Positions 26,432-34,897 of a stretch of 64,000 bases of DNA are shown here, one piece after another (position 1 is the stretch's first letter; each line of letters begins with the position of its first letter). The notes beneath the pieces were generated by a model. That model worked only from the letters and a program-made list of their open reading frames with translations, was not told the origin of the DNA and made no database searches. Source of the DNA: Lachnospiraceae bacterium (GTDB taxonomy: Bacteria; Bacillota; Clostridia; Lachnospirales; Lachnospiraceae); contig CAJTAL010000001.1 of the NCBI GenBank assembly GCA_910574285.1, positions 124,001-188,000 of the forward strand. Reading direction: 5' to 3'. A program made the position numbers and the translations under genes.

Positions 26432-26986
26432 ATGTGTTTTGGAGATAATCTTCGGACAATCCGAAAAGAAAAAGGTATATCGCAGGAAGACCTGGCCGGT
26501 TTATTAAATGTCAGCCGTCAGGCAGTATCAAAATGGGAACAGAATAACGGATATCCCGAGATGGAAAAAGTAATCCAGCTTGCAGAAGCGCTTAACATCT
26601 CTTTAGACTATCTGATTCTGGGACGCAGAGAAGAAAAAAAGATTAATAACAGAACCTCTGTCCCCTCCGGCCGGATTATGATAAAAAGTCATGACGGGAA
26701 GCAGCTCATAAACTGTTATAAAGTACTGTCTCAAAGGGTATCTGCCTTTAAAAAGGCCGCCGATATCCCCCAATATGTGCTTTATGGAGTAGACAGCCAG
26801 TCATTCTGGGGAGAATCAAAGACACTGCTGGGATGGTACGCAGATGAGAAAAATATTCAAAAAGAGATTCAACAAATTCTGGACGCAATCAAGGACGGCG
26901 TAATCTCTTATGAATTGCAATACGCCGCCCCGGTCAGGGAAACCCCTTTCAGTGTTAAACTGATTAATCTTTTGAAAATAGAATAG
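26432..26986 (+). CDS. XRE-family helix-turn-helix regulator
   Basis: 184 residues; ATG 26432 behind AGGAGGC. Residues 1-65 are a Cro/CI-type HTH (NLRTIRKEKGISQEDLAGLL, VSRQAVSKWEQNNGYPE) of the kind common in Firmicutes. The C-terminal 110 residues are unlike known sensor domains I can name; they include VLYGVDSQSFWGESKTLLGW. It converges on the flavodoxin-like gene with a 1-bp gap, which may be its target or just a neighbour. Confidence 0.85.
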   Translation: MCFGDNLRTIRKEKGISQEDLAGLLNVSRQAVSKWEQNNGYPEMEKVIQLAEALNISLDYLILGRREEKKINNRTSVPSGRIMIKSHDGKQLINCYKVLSQRVSAFKKAADIPQYVLYGVDSQSFWGESKTLLGWYADEKNIQKEIQQILDAIKDGVISYELQYAAPVRETPFSVKLINLLKIE

Positions 26987-26987
26987 T

Positions 26988-27506
26988 TTAGTGTAAACAT
27001 TCCAGAACAGGCTCAATATATTTTTTATCCGAAATGTCATAGGACTTAGAAATCATTTTTATCATTTCCCGGTCTGCTTCTGTCTTATCTTTTTTAGCTT
27101 TCAGCATCTTTATAAACATTTTCATCATAAGTTTTGACGAAGCAGACATTTTTTCATAGTTAAATCCGCCCGGGCAATAAAATACACTCACTTTTTCCGG
27201 CGACAATTCTTTAAAATTTTGTTTAAGAGCCTGATCAACTTCCGGATTGTCTATCGGACTTCCCCCAACACAAAACACGATCAGCTTCTTGCCAGCCCAT
27301 CTGTCTATATTGCTCTTAAACCAACTGATTTTACTGATACCGCCCGCACAAGCCCAGCTTCCAAAAATAATCGCTTCATATGAAGTCAGATCCTTCTTTT
27401 TCGCAGCAGATAACTCAAAACAATCCGCCCCTGCCGCTTCCGCTATCCACCTTGCATAACGCTTTGTAAATCCTGTCTGTGAATGATAGATTACTACTGC
27501 TTTCAT
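26988..27506 (-). CDS. flavodoxin-domain protein
   Basis: 172 residues. The N-terminus KAVVIYHSQTGFTKRYARWIAEA is the phosphate-binding loop of a flavodoxin fold, followed by YEAIIFGSWACAGGISKISWF and FCVGGSP, as in the Flavodoxin_5 family that includes HemG-like and small FMN proteins. It probably binds FMN and acts as a small electron carrier or oxidoreductase. It follows the MarR gene on the same strand by 22 bp, so it is probably the gene controlled by that MarR. Confidence 0.82.
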   Translation of the reverse strand: MKAVVIYHSQTGFTKRYARWIAEAAGADCFELSAAKKKDLTSYEAIIFGSWACAGGISKISWFKSNIDRWAGKKLIVFCVGGSPIDNPEVDQALKQNFKELSPEKVSVFYCPGGFNYEKMSASSKLMMKMFIKMLKAKKDKTEADREMIKMISKSYDISDKKYIEPVLECLH

Positions 27507-27528
27507 TTGCCTGAATCTCCTTATCTTT

Positions 27529-28011
27529 TTAATCGGCGGCCTTTTTTTCCAGATTTTCTATACCTGCATACAGTTTTGACAAAAGAATGAAAAGAGTTTC
27601 AATCTCTTCGTCTGTATATACTTCAAAAAGATACTTCAATTCTTTCTGGTATTCTAAAAAGTCATTCGCAAAATAGTCGCTTACTTTTTCTGTAGGACAG
27701 ATGCACATCGCCCTTATATCATGCGGACTTTGCTGAATTGTGATAAATCCTTTTTTCATCAAAACATCAGCTAATTTTTTGATATTTTGTCTCGAACAGC
27801 CCAGCAAATTTCCTAATTGGGTAAATGTTAACTGTTCCTTTGATTGTCTGACTATGGACAATAACATAAACTGCTTTAGCGATACCTCCGGAATACGGCT
27901 GTCAAAAATCGTCTGCAGCTTATTTCCGGCAATGAATAATGTACTGAAAATAGCCTTTTCCTGACTTTCCGTAGAACCTGAAAATCTTGCAGTCAAATCA
28001 TCTAAATTCAT
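27529..28011 (-). CDS. MarR-family transcriptional regulator
   Basis: 160 residues with a winged-helix core: LTFTQLGNLLGCSRQNIKKLADVL followed by MKKGFITIQQSPHDIRAMCI. The start is ATG 28011 behind GGAGGG. The promoter (TTGACT-17-TATAAT, 28047-28075) is embraced by a perfect 12-bp inverted repeat AGGTAACTTGTT/AACAAGTTACCT (28026-28037 and 28055-28066), a likely auto-operator. It precedes the flavodoxin-like gene, forming a two-gene unit. Confidence 0.9.
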   Translation of the reverse strand: MNLDDLTARFSGSTESQEKAIFSTLFIAGNKLQTIFDSRIPEVSLKQFMLLSIVRQSKEQLTFTQLGNLLGCSRQNIKKLADVLMKKGFITIQQSPHDIRAMCICPTEKVSDYFANDFLEYQKELKYLFEVYTDEEIETLFILLSKLYAGIENLEKKAAD

Positions 28012-28087
28012 CTGGCCCTCCTTATAGGTAACTTGTTACGTTTTTAATTATAGCAACAAGTTACCTGTAAGTCAAGATAAATTAAAT
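28006..28087. repeat. 82-bp direct repeat, copy 1 (marR start and promoter)
   Basis: Contains the first codons, ribosome site, promoter and operator of the marR gene at 27529-28011. It is repeated with 5 mismatches at 30729-30810, so that the two copies flank the second marR/ABC cassette. Confidence 0.9.
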
Positions 28088-28153
28088 ACAGGTACCCTTG
28101 ACAAATCTCTTGGAGTGTGTATAATAATAGCCAAAAGATACAAGTACCTGTAT
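28086..28153 (+). promoter_or_regulatory. promoter and operator of the second marR/ABC operon
   Basis: TTGACA (28098-28103), 16-bp spacer, TATAAT (28120-28125). The perfect inverted repeat ATACAGGTAC (28086-28095) and GTACCTGTAT (28144-28153) flanks the promoter and probably binds the MarR protein encoded next. Confidence 0.8.
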
Positions 28154-28172
28154 AAAATAAGGAGGACACAAT

Positions 28173-28832
28173 ATGGAGGATATTTATACAGCTATTTATG
28201 AGAAGCTGTCCACATTGCAATGGCTCATGAAACGCCGTCAGATGTTCAGTCAAGCGGAATCTGGAACATTTGCCGATTCAACAAGAGGTCAGGGGCGCAT
28301 CCTTGCCATGTTGAAAATCCAGCCGGAAATTGCTACAAAGGATTTAGCTTATCTGCTGGGCATCCGCCAGCAATCGCTGAATGAGCTGTTGAACAAGTTG
28401 GAAAAAAACAGCTATGTGGAGCGCAGACCATCCGAGAAAGACAGACGGGTCATGGTTGTGCATTTGACAGAAAAAGGGAAAGCAGCCAAGGAACCAGAAA
28501 CAAATTATCAGGAGTTCCTCGGCTGCCTGTCACCGGAAGAATTGCAACAATTCGGCGAATATTTAGACAGGATTATTGCCGCTTTTCGGATGGGAACAGG
28601 CAGAAGCGAGGACGAGGACGCAATGGCAGACTGGATGGACAAAGCACGGGAACGTATGGGTGATGATCATTTTGAACAGTTGATGTCCATGCGAGAACGA
28701 GCCTTTGGCCCCTTTGGGCGAGGTGCAAAGCCGGATAATATACCGGGTGCGGAGCGCTTCTCTCCCGATTACAATGGACCTGTGCCGGACAGAGGCGGAT
28801 TTGGCTTCTTTGATGGCAGAGAAAGAAAGTAG
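28173..28832 (+). CDS. MarR-family regulator with Gly/Pro-rich C-terminal tail
   Basis: 219 residues, longer than a typical MarR (about 140). Residues 1-140 carry the winged helix (TKDLAYLLGIRQQSLNELLN, KLEKNSYVERRPSEKDRRVM). The tail from about 150 (FGPFGRGAKPDNIPGAERFS, GPVPDRGGFGFFDGRE) is low complexity and perhaps flexible. The start is ATG 28173 behind AAGGAGG. It heads an operon with an ABC ATPase and permease and probably represses this exporter until a toxic compound is bound. Confidence 0.88.
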   Translation: MEDIYTAIYEKLSTLQWLMKRRQMFSQAESGTFADSTRGQGRILAMLKIQPEIATKDLAYLLGIRQQSLNELLNKLEKNSYVERRPSEKDRRVMVVHLTEKGKAAKEPETNYQEFLGCLSPEELQQFGEYLDRIIAAFRMGTGRSEDEDAMADWMDKARERMGDDHFEQLMSMRERAFGPFGRGAKPDNIPGAERFSPDYNGPVPDRGGFGFFDGRERK

Positions 28833-28865
28833 AATACCCAGAGGCACCATATTATTTATGGAGAT

Positions 28866-28905
28866 AAGTCCTATGCGCTTTACGCACATAGGACTTAATT
28901 TTTTT
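28866..28905 (+). terminator. attenuator-like terminator between marR and the ABC genes
   Basis: AAGTCCTATG (28866-28875) and CATAGGACTT (28887-28896) form a perfect 10-bp stem ending in a T7 tract, directly before the GGAGG ribosome site of the ABC gene. It should reduce or regulate exporter transcription relative to marR. Confidence 0.75.
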
Positions 28906-28917
28906 GGAGGTGATGAA

Positions 28918-29835
28918 ATGAACCCAATCATTCAAGTAGAACATTTCGCAAAGAAGTATGGAAATTTTACAGCAGTAGACGACATTTCCTTTACCGTGGA
29001 CGAGGGCAGCATTTTCGCTTTCCTTGGCCCCAACGGTGCGGGCAAGAGTACAACTATCAACACGCTTTGTACTATCCTGGACAAAACTGAGGGATGCCTG
29101 ATCATCAATGGACATGATGTTTCCGGCGAACGGGATTTGGTACGAAAAGACATAGGGATCGTATTCCAGGATTCAACCCTTGATACAAAAATGACCGTAG
29201 AGGAAAATCTGAAATATCATTGCAGCTTCTACAAAGTGCCGAAAAGCGAGGTGCAGGAACGCATTGACTTCGCTCTTAGCCTGGTGGAACTTACAAATTG
29301 GAAAAAGGCCATTGCGGGCAGTCTGTCTGGCGGTATGAAACGGCGGGCCGAGATTGCAAGGGGACTGGTTCATAATCCAAAAGTATTATTTCTGGATGAA
29401 CCGACTACCGGACTCGATCCGCAGACGAGGGCCAGTGTCTGGAAATATATTCAGCAGCTTCAAAAACAAAAGAATATGACCATCTTCCTGACTACCCATT
29501 ACATGGACGAGGCAGAGATCTGCTCAAAAATTGTTATCATGGATCATGGTAAAATCGTTGCCAGCGACACGCCTGAGAACTTGGAACGCCAATATACCAG
29601 CACAGAAGTGGATGTTGTCTGCACACAGACGGAGCAACTGGAAAGCGTACTGACACAGCGATGTGTTTCTTATGACAAAACCGGGAACCACATGATTTTC
29701 CGCACAAAGAACGCGCCAATGGTACTGGAAATTTTATTTTGCTGCAAAGAAACCATCCTTGATTTTGAAGTGAAAAACGGGACGCTGAATGAAGTGTTCC
29801 TTGCTATTACAGGAAAGGAGATTCGAAAGGTATGA
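28918..29835 (+). CDS. ABC-type (ABC-2) exporter ATP-binding protein
   Basis: 305 residues from ATG 28918 behind TTGGAGGTG; a longer frame upstream overlaps the MarR gene and is not used. It has Walker A GPNGAGKST (37-45), the signature LSGGMKRRAEIARGL, Walker B KVLFLDEPTTGLD and the switch His in FLTTHYMDEAEIC. It belongs to the DrrA/CcmA-like ATPases of drug and peptide exporters. Its stop overlaps the permease start by 4 bp. Confidence 0.95.
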   Translation: MNPIIQVEHFAKKYGNFTAVDDISFTVDEGSIFAFLGPNGAGKSTTINTLCTILDKTEGCLIINGHDVSGERDLVRKDIGIVFQDSTLDTKMTVEENLKYHCSFYKVPKSEVQERIDFALSLVELTNWKKAIAGSLSGGMKRRAEIARGLVHNPKVLFLDEPTTGLDPQTRASVWKYIQQLQKQKNMTIFLTTHYMDEAEICSKIVIMDHGKIVASDTPENLERQYTSTEVDVVCTQTEQLESVLTQRCVSYDKTGNHMIFRTKNAPMVLEILFCCKETILDFEVKNGTLNEVFLAITGKEIRKV

Positions 29836-30677
29836 ACCCTATCATCGCAATTATTGAAAGAAATCTGTTGAACTATATCCGCAACAAGGCACGGCTTTTG
29901 GGAAGTCTGTTTATGTCCTTTTTCATGCTGGTGATGTTTTCATTTTTGATGAAATCCTCTATGAGTGGTTTGGGCCAGCCTATGAACTATCTGCTGGCCG
30001 GCGTCATCATCATGACTGTTTTTCAAACCGGCATTAACCATTCCTCTGAAATTTTGTCTGACATCGCAGGTGGTTACATGAAAGAAGTTATGGTTGCTCC
30101 AATTTCCCGCAGCGAAATATCCATCGGCAACATTGCGGCGGGAGCGCTGGTCGCAACCTTGCAGGGAGCCATTATGATGATACTTGCCATTTTTCTGGGG
30201 CTTCATGTTTCTATTTTGCAATTTCTGCTGATGTTGATCATGATGCTGCTCTCGGCTATGACTTTCAGCGCTATCGGTCTGTTCCTTGCAACCGTTTCCC
30301 GGAACGCCCCCGCCTTTCAAACGGTCAGTTCCATGGTCATGATGCCTCTGACCTTTGTTTCCGGCGCATACATCCCCACAACGATCATGCCCGGTTTCCT
30401 CCTTCCAGTGGTCTATCTGAATCCGCTGACTTATACGACCTCCATTTTCCGCTATATTGCTTTGGGTGCGTATAAGCTGACCACGATGGAACTTTTAGAA
30501 CAGGGCATGGCGTTTGCTATCGGTGGATTCGTGATTACACCGATTATGGGTTTGGCAATCACAGTTTTGATCGGTGCCTTTTTCTTCGTACTATGTGTCC
30601 GTAAATTTAATCAGGCGGATTTCTCTACGGTAAAAGTCACTACGGGTATGCGCGGCGGCGGCACACCGGCAAGGTGA
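29832..30677 (+). CDS. ABC-2 type exporter permease
   Basis: 281 residues with six predicted membrane helices and the ABC-2 membrane pattern (NLLNYIRNKARLLGSLFMS, then the late FVSGAYIPTTIMPGFLLPV loop). It pairs with the preceding ATPase to export drugs, antibiotics or lipids; the substrate is unknown. The short C-terminal tail is cytoplasmic. Translational coupling (ATGA) to the ATPase is clear. Confidence 0.93.
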   Translation: MNPIIAIIERNLLNYIRNKARLLGSLFMSFFMLVMFSFLMKSSMSGLGQPMNYLLAGVIIMTVFQTGINHSSEILSDIAGGYMKEVMVAPISRSEISIGNIAAGALVATLQGAIMMILAIFLGLHVSILQFLLMLIMMLLSAMTFSAIGLFLATVSRNAPAFQTVSSMVMMPLTFVSGAYIPTTIMPGFLLPVVYLNPLTYTTSIFRYIALGAYKLTTMELLEQGMAFAIGGFVITPIMGLAITVLIGAFFFVLCVRKFNQADFSTVKVTTGMRGGGTPAR

Positions 30678-30728
30678 TGTAAATTCATGATAGAAAAATT
30701 TTTTGCAGGATGATTCATTTCATAAAAA

Positions 30729-30810
30729 ATTCATCTGGCCCTCCTTACAGGTAACTCGTTACGTTTTTAATTATATTAACAAGTTACCTGTAAATCAAGA
30801 TAAATTAAAT
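30729..30810. repeat. 82-bp direct repeat, copy 2
   Basis: Matches 28006-28087 with 5 substitutions, including the ATG-AAT start, ribosome site, TATAAT box and operator arms of the first marR promoter. The reading frame ends after three codons. On the minus strand the retained promoter (TTGATT-17-TATAAT) would fire toward the permease 3' end as antisense. Confidence 0.9.
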
Positions 30811-30855
30811 TCCAATCAAAAACTGCCGGTATCCCTTTTACCTTGAAAAAATCAC

Positions 30856-32451
30856 TTATTTTTTATGAAACACAATCGCTCTGTCATAAACAATCTCATA
30901 ATAGGATGCCCCAACACCGGTTTCATCCACATAGGCACGGAAAGCCATCAATAACGGATTTCCATTATCTACACCATAGTACTTTCCTTTGTCATTTCCA
31001 GTAGAATACTCAATAATTTTCGTATTATCATCTAATTCTGTACGCGCCATTTTGTAGACATAATAGCTGTCAGCATCCACACAGTCTTCCTCCAGATAGT
31101 CATCTGCAGTCCCTGTAAACATAGAATCATATACGCTGCACACACCGTTCAGCATTGGGCGGGCATAGAGTACTGCATTAGAATAGCCCGCCTTTCCCGT
31201 AGCAGTATGATTGACACCATAAACAACGATAAAATCCTCATCCGACTTGAGAGTGAAATCCTGTGTCATCAGATAAGCAGTGTCACGATTATCTCCCTGC
31301 GCATTCGTATCCTTCGTATAAGCTGTCAGTCCTTCTGGTACGGCAATATCGCTTGTAAACTCTTCATAGTCATATTCATCTGCATATTGTATGATAAGAG
31401 AATTGCGGATTTCATCCAGATGCTGTTCAACATCACAAAGGGCGGCTGCTTCATGCCTGCCGTTTCCTCTTGGAATCAGCTTTTCATTCCCATAAGGCGC
31501 AGATGCAATCTCTGCCTTCGGCGTGACGCGGTAAACAGTGGATTTTTCACTCAGTCCAGTGATGTAATCTTCATAAGCCTCCTGATCTACCGGCTGGGAA
31601 ATTCTTCCGAGAAAAGTAAACGTATCCTTTCCCTGCTCAAGGCCCATCCGATATGTCTGTTCCGGAATTGTCATAATATTAATGACGTCTTCCGAGAAAC
31701 CGGCTCCCTTCAACTGTTCGATTACGGAATCCGTCACACTCTGATTCGCACTTATCACAATAACAGCATTCGTTCCATAGACGCCGCCTGTGGATTTGAC
31801 ATTTCCCGAATTTACAGAAGAACCAATGGAGCCAAATACCGGGTGATAATATCCGGTCATCTCATTCCCAACTCTAAAATATCCCTTTTCTTTCGAATAA
31901 TCCTTGTTCTCTTTTTCCGCGGTAAACATTATATAATTGATAAACGAATAATATTTACACTCAGGAGGCAGCTCCGTAAATAACACAAGTGCTTCATCGG
32001 CTCTTAACTTATACTGCCAGCCTGCCGGAGAAAAATAAGGATTTGCAGGAGCATTCTCCACCTCCGGATTATCGTACTTCGCAGCCTGTTCATCATCCCA
32101 GCCACGCTCAGGATCCCCTGCCGCATAGTCCTGATCCGGCGCTGCCGGTAAATAGAATACTGTATAAACCGAGCCTGCATTGTTGCCAAAGCAGCTAATC
32201 AGTTTGCCCTGAGAAGCAAGTTCAATGGTATCCAGTTCACCAAAGCGTCCTTCCTGCACATAAAAATCTATCTGCTCCATGTTTTCCTTAAAATCTGATG
32301 CATTTCCAAATGTCTCAGCCGTTTCAGTTGTCTCTGCTGTCTCTGTTGAATCCTTCTTCACAGCCTGTTCTCGCTCTGATCCACATCCGCCAAGCAGCGT
32401 CAAAAACAATACACCTAACAAAAATTTACTATACTTTTTCATTTTCTTCAT
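30856..32451 (-). CDS. large lipoprotein of unknown function
   Basis: 531 residues. The N-terminus KYSKFLLGVLFLTLLGGCG is a lipoprotein signal (lipobox Cys at about residue 23), followed by a Thr/Glu-rich linker (DSTETAETTETAETFGN). The rest is a soluble, aromatic-rich domain with no cysteine-rich or catalytic motif I recognise; it includes YSFINYIMFTAEKENKDYSK, GVYGTNAVIVISANQSV and FIVVYGVNHTATGKAGYSNA. The last two resemble a secreted Rossmann-like or hydrolase-like core, but not enough to assign. It is a monocistronic gene placed after copy 2 of the 82-bp repeat. Confidence 0.75.
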   Translation of the reverse strand: MKKMKKYSKFLLGVLFLTLLGGCGSEREQAVKKDSTETAETTETAETFGNASDFKENMEQIDFYVQEGRFGELDTIELASQGKLISCFGNNAGSVYTVFYLPAAPDQDYAAGDPERGWDDEQAAKYDNPEVENAPANPYFSPAGWQYKLRADEALVLFTELPPECKYYSFINYIMFTAEKENKDYSKEKGYFRVGNEMTGYYHPVFGSIGSSVNSGNVKSTGGVYGTNAVIVISANQSVTDSVIEQLKGAGFSEDVINIMTIPEQTYRMGLEQGKDTFTFLGRISQPVDQEAYEDYITGLSEKSTVYRVTPKAEIASAPYGNEKLIPRGNGRHEAAALCDVEQHLDEIRNSLIIQYADEYDYEEFTSDIAVPEGLTAYTKDTNAQGDNRDTAYLMTQDFTLKSDEDFIVVYGVNHTATGKAGYSNAVLYARPMLNGVCSVYDSMFTGTADDYLEEDCVDADSYYVYKMARTELDDNTKIIEYSTGNDKGKYYGVDNGNPLLMAFRAYVDETGVGASYYEIVYDRAIVFHKK

Positions 32452-32537
32452 TCACATTCCTTCTTCATATTCTGATTTATTATTCTTAGTATAGCATAAG
32501 GCAAATTATATCCGCAACCTGACAACCGCAAATTTTG

Positions 32538-32558
32538 GGCGAGGAAAACCCTCGCCCG
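32538..32558. other. hairpin downstream of the Gfo/Idh gene
   Basis: GGGCGAGG and CCTCGCCC pair around AAAAC. It lies between the Gfo/Idh gene and the lipoprotein gene. The T tract is weak, so termination is uncertain. Confidence 0.45.
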
Positions 32559-32646
32559 GAACCACGACATATTAAGGCAATTTTAAGCAGTGGGGACTGT
32601 CGGTTAATACCGATTTTTAGACCCCTGCCGTAAAAGTTTAGAGAAA

Positions 32647-33810
32647 TTATCGGTAATCCACCCATACGGCGCCGTTATCGGCGGAGCGCACGCAGTTCTC
32701 TACCCAGCGCACTCCCTGGACTCCTGCATGGATGTCCGGATACCAGAACGCTGCTTCTTCGCCCTTATCGGCGGCGTCCATCGCCCGGGCAAAACGGCCG
32801 TACAGATTACTCCATGCCTCGAACAGCCCTTCGGGATGGCCTCCCCCGATCCGGTCTTCTTCCACTGAAGATTCATCCAGGTAACCCATTCCCCTCTCCA
32901 GGATGCGTACAGGTTCTCCCTGCACTTCAAAAGTAAGCTGGTTCGGCCGTTCATCCCACCACTCGACAGACGCCTTCTCACCGATCACACGGATCTTCTG
33001 TCCATGCATGGAACCGCAGTTCACACAGCAGGACCACACATAGCCTACCGCGCCGTTATCATATTCCATAATCGTCATGGCGTTATCCTCAAGGGGCGCC
33101 CTGGACTCTACGAATGACTGACGGCTGCACATCAGGCGTTTAATCTTCATATCCGGCATCATGATCTCGGACAGATAGAGCGGATGCGTCCCCACATCGC
33201 CTAACACATACGAAGGACCTGCGACTTTCGGATCTACTCTCCATTTCGTGGAAGCCGTATTCTTCTCCACCGCCACATTATGGAAACCGTGGGAGAACTG
33301 CATATTTACGATGCGGATCTTACCCAGGGCACCTTTTTCGATCAGCTTCTTAGCTTCCTGGATCATCTGATGTCCGGCATAACCATAGGTGACGCCTACG
33401 ATCTTATTCTGCTTCTTGGCCAGCTCTTCCAGTTCTTCCGCTTCTTTCGTGGTAAAGCATAACGGTTTCTCACACACCACATGAAGACCCGCAAGGAGCG
33501 CTGCCTTTGTGATCTCAAAATGCGTCCCGTTGGGAGTCGCTACGGACACAGCCTGTATCCCGTCCGGACGTTCTGCTTCTTTTGCAAACATCGTCTTATA
33601 ATCCGGGTAACATCTGTCTTCCGCCACATGAAGCATCTTCCCGAATTCTTTTCCTCTCTCCGGATTAATGTCAAACGCTCCGGCAACAAGCTCAAAATTA
33701 AAATCCCTCATCGCCGCCGAACGGTGGATATATCCGATCTGGCTTCCCTTTCCTCCGCCTACCATCGCCCAGCGGATTGGCTTCTCGATTTTCTTCTCTC
33801 CATAATACAT
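32647..33810 (-). CDS. Gfo/Idh/MocA family oxidoreductase
   Basis: 387 residues. The NAD(P) Rossmann motif is IRWAMVGGGKGSQIGYIH (about residues 12-29), followed by the family lysine in HVVCEKPLCFTTKEAEE and an active-site stretch GDVGTHPLYLSEIM with His as proton relay. The family includes inositol 2-dehydrogenase (IolG), scyllo-inositol dehydrogenases and other sugar dehydrogenases. With inositol genes on both sides and no other IolG candidate, it could supply the first oxidation step, but it may act on another polyol. It lies 34 bp after the TIM-barrel gene. Confidence 0.88.
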   Translation of the reverse strand: MYYGEKKIEKPIRWAMVGGGKGSQIGYIHRSAAMRDFNFELVAGAFDINPERGKEFGKMLHVAEDRCYPDYKTMFAKEAERPDGIQAVSVATPNGTHFEITKAALLAGLHVVCEKPLCFTTKEAEELEELAKKQNKIVGVTYGYAGHQMIQEAKKLIEKGALGKIRIVNMQFSHGFHNVAVEKNTASTKWRVDPKVAGPSYVLGDVGTHPLYLSEIMMPDMKIKRLMCSRQSFVESRAPLEDNAMTIMEYDNGAVGYVWSCCVNCGSMHGQKIRVIGEKASVEWWDERPNQLTFEVQGEPVRILERGMGYLDESSVEEDRIGGGHPEGLFEAWSNLYGRFARAMDAADKGEEAAFWYPDIHAGVQGVRWVENCVRSADNGAVWVDYR

Positions 33811-33844
33811 AAACTTTACCTCCTGCTATCTGCCCTATTTTCAT

Positions 33845-34771
33845 CTATATCTCATATCCTACGCTTTTCAGGTATGCCACGCTTGCTTTTACGTCCCTTA
33901 AGCTTGTATCGGAATTCCTTGGATCTCTCTCCTGTTCGATGGTAATATATCCACTGTATCCGATCTCCTTAAGGGCTGCTTTGATTCCCGGATAATCCAG
34001 GGTTCCTTTACCGATAGGACACATCGCGCCCTTCCCGCACCCTTCAAAGAAACGAATCTTCTCGCCAAGTACTTCCTGATACACCCTCTCATCCACATCC
34101 TTAAAATGAACATAATCCAGATTCGCCGCACATTTCTTCAGCCAAGCAGCCGGGTCCATCCCTGAATAGTACAGATGTCCCGTATCCAGGCAAAGCCCTG
34201 CGATCTCGTAGGGAATATCCGCCAGAAGCGCTTCGATCTCATCCGCGAATTCGATATACCCTCCGGCATGAGGATGAATCACCGGACGCACGCCGTATTC
34301 CGCCGCTTTTTTACAGATTCCTTTGATATGCTCCATCATCATTTTCCATTCTTCCCCGGAAAGCCTGGGCGCCCTGTCAGAATGACCCGCGGCATAGTCC
34401 CGCTCGTCATGCCCCCAGTCCATGACCGTCATATATGGAGTCGGATAATGCTGTCCCTCATGTACCGGCAGAGGCGGGAGTTTCGTGATCAGGGAACAGA
34501 TGTCATCCGTCTGCCGAAGAAGATTCTCATAATTTGTCTCATCCACCAGATCATCGAAAATAGTCCCCGCCACGATGGACAACCCGTTCTTCTTCAGTTC
34601 CTCCGATACTGCCTCTGTATCAATGGGCAGATAGCCGTAAGGCCCCAGCTCTATCGCCCGGTATCCTGCCTCTCCTGCTTCTTTTAAAACATTCTGCCAC
34701 GGCGGCAGATAAGGATTCTTCACATCATCCACTCCCCAGCAGCAGGGAGCTCCGCAAATATTCATGCTCAT
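33845..34771 (-). CDS. sugar phosphate isomerase/epimerase-like TIM barrel (IolE-related)
   Basis: 308 residues from ATG 34771 behind AAAGGAGAC. It is an AP_endonuc_2-type TIM barrel with metal ligands visible in VIHPHAGGYIEF, GLCLDTGHLYYSG, VHFKDVD and ITIEQERDP. The family includes inosose dehydratase (IolE), inosose isomerase (IolI) and hydroxypyruvate isomerase. A clearer IolE is encoded at 41.5 kb, so this one may be an isomerase or act on a second polyol together with the adjacent Gfo/Idh enzyme. It is divergent from the AraC regulator. Confidence 0.85.
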   Translation of the reverse strand: MSMNICGAPCCWGVDDVKNPYLPPWQNVLKEAGEAGYRAIELGPYGYLPIDTEAVSEELKKNGLSIVAGTIFDDLVDETNYENLLRQTDDICSLITKLPPLPVHEGQHYPTPYMTVMDWGHDERDYAAGHSDRAPRLSGEEWKMMMEHIKGICKKAAEYGVRPVIHPHAGGYIEFADEIEALLADIPYEIAGLCLDTGHLYYSGMDPAAWLKKCAANLDYVHFKDVDERVYQEVLGEKIRFFEGCGKGAMCPIGKGTLDYPGIKAALKEIGYSGYITIEQERDPRNSDTSLRDVKASVAYLKSVGYEI

Positions 34772-34897
34772 ACTTTCGTCTCCTTTCATATTCCGTTACT
34801 ATATTGATTGTACATTGGATTTCCTGTATAATCATCTCTAATAAATCACCATTTATATACATTTTGTCACCCTTTACAGTTCGTTGCGGGAGGAGCT

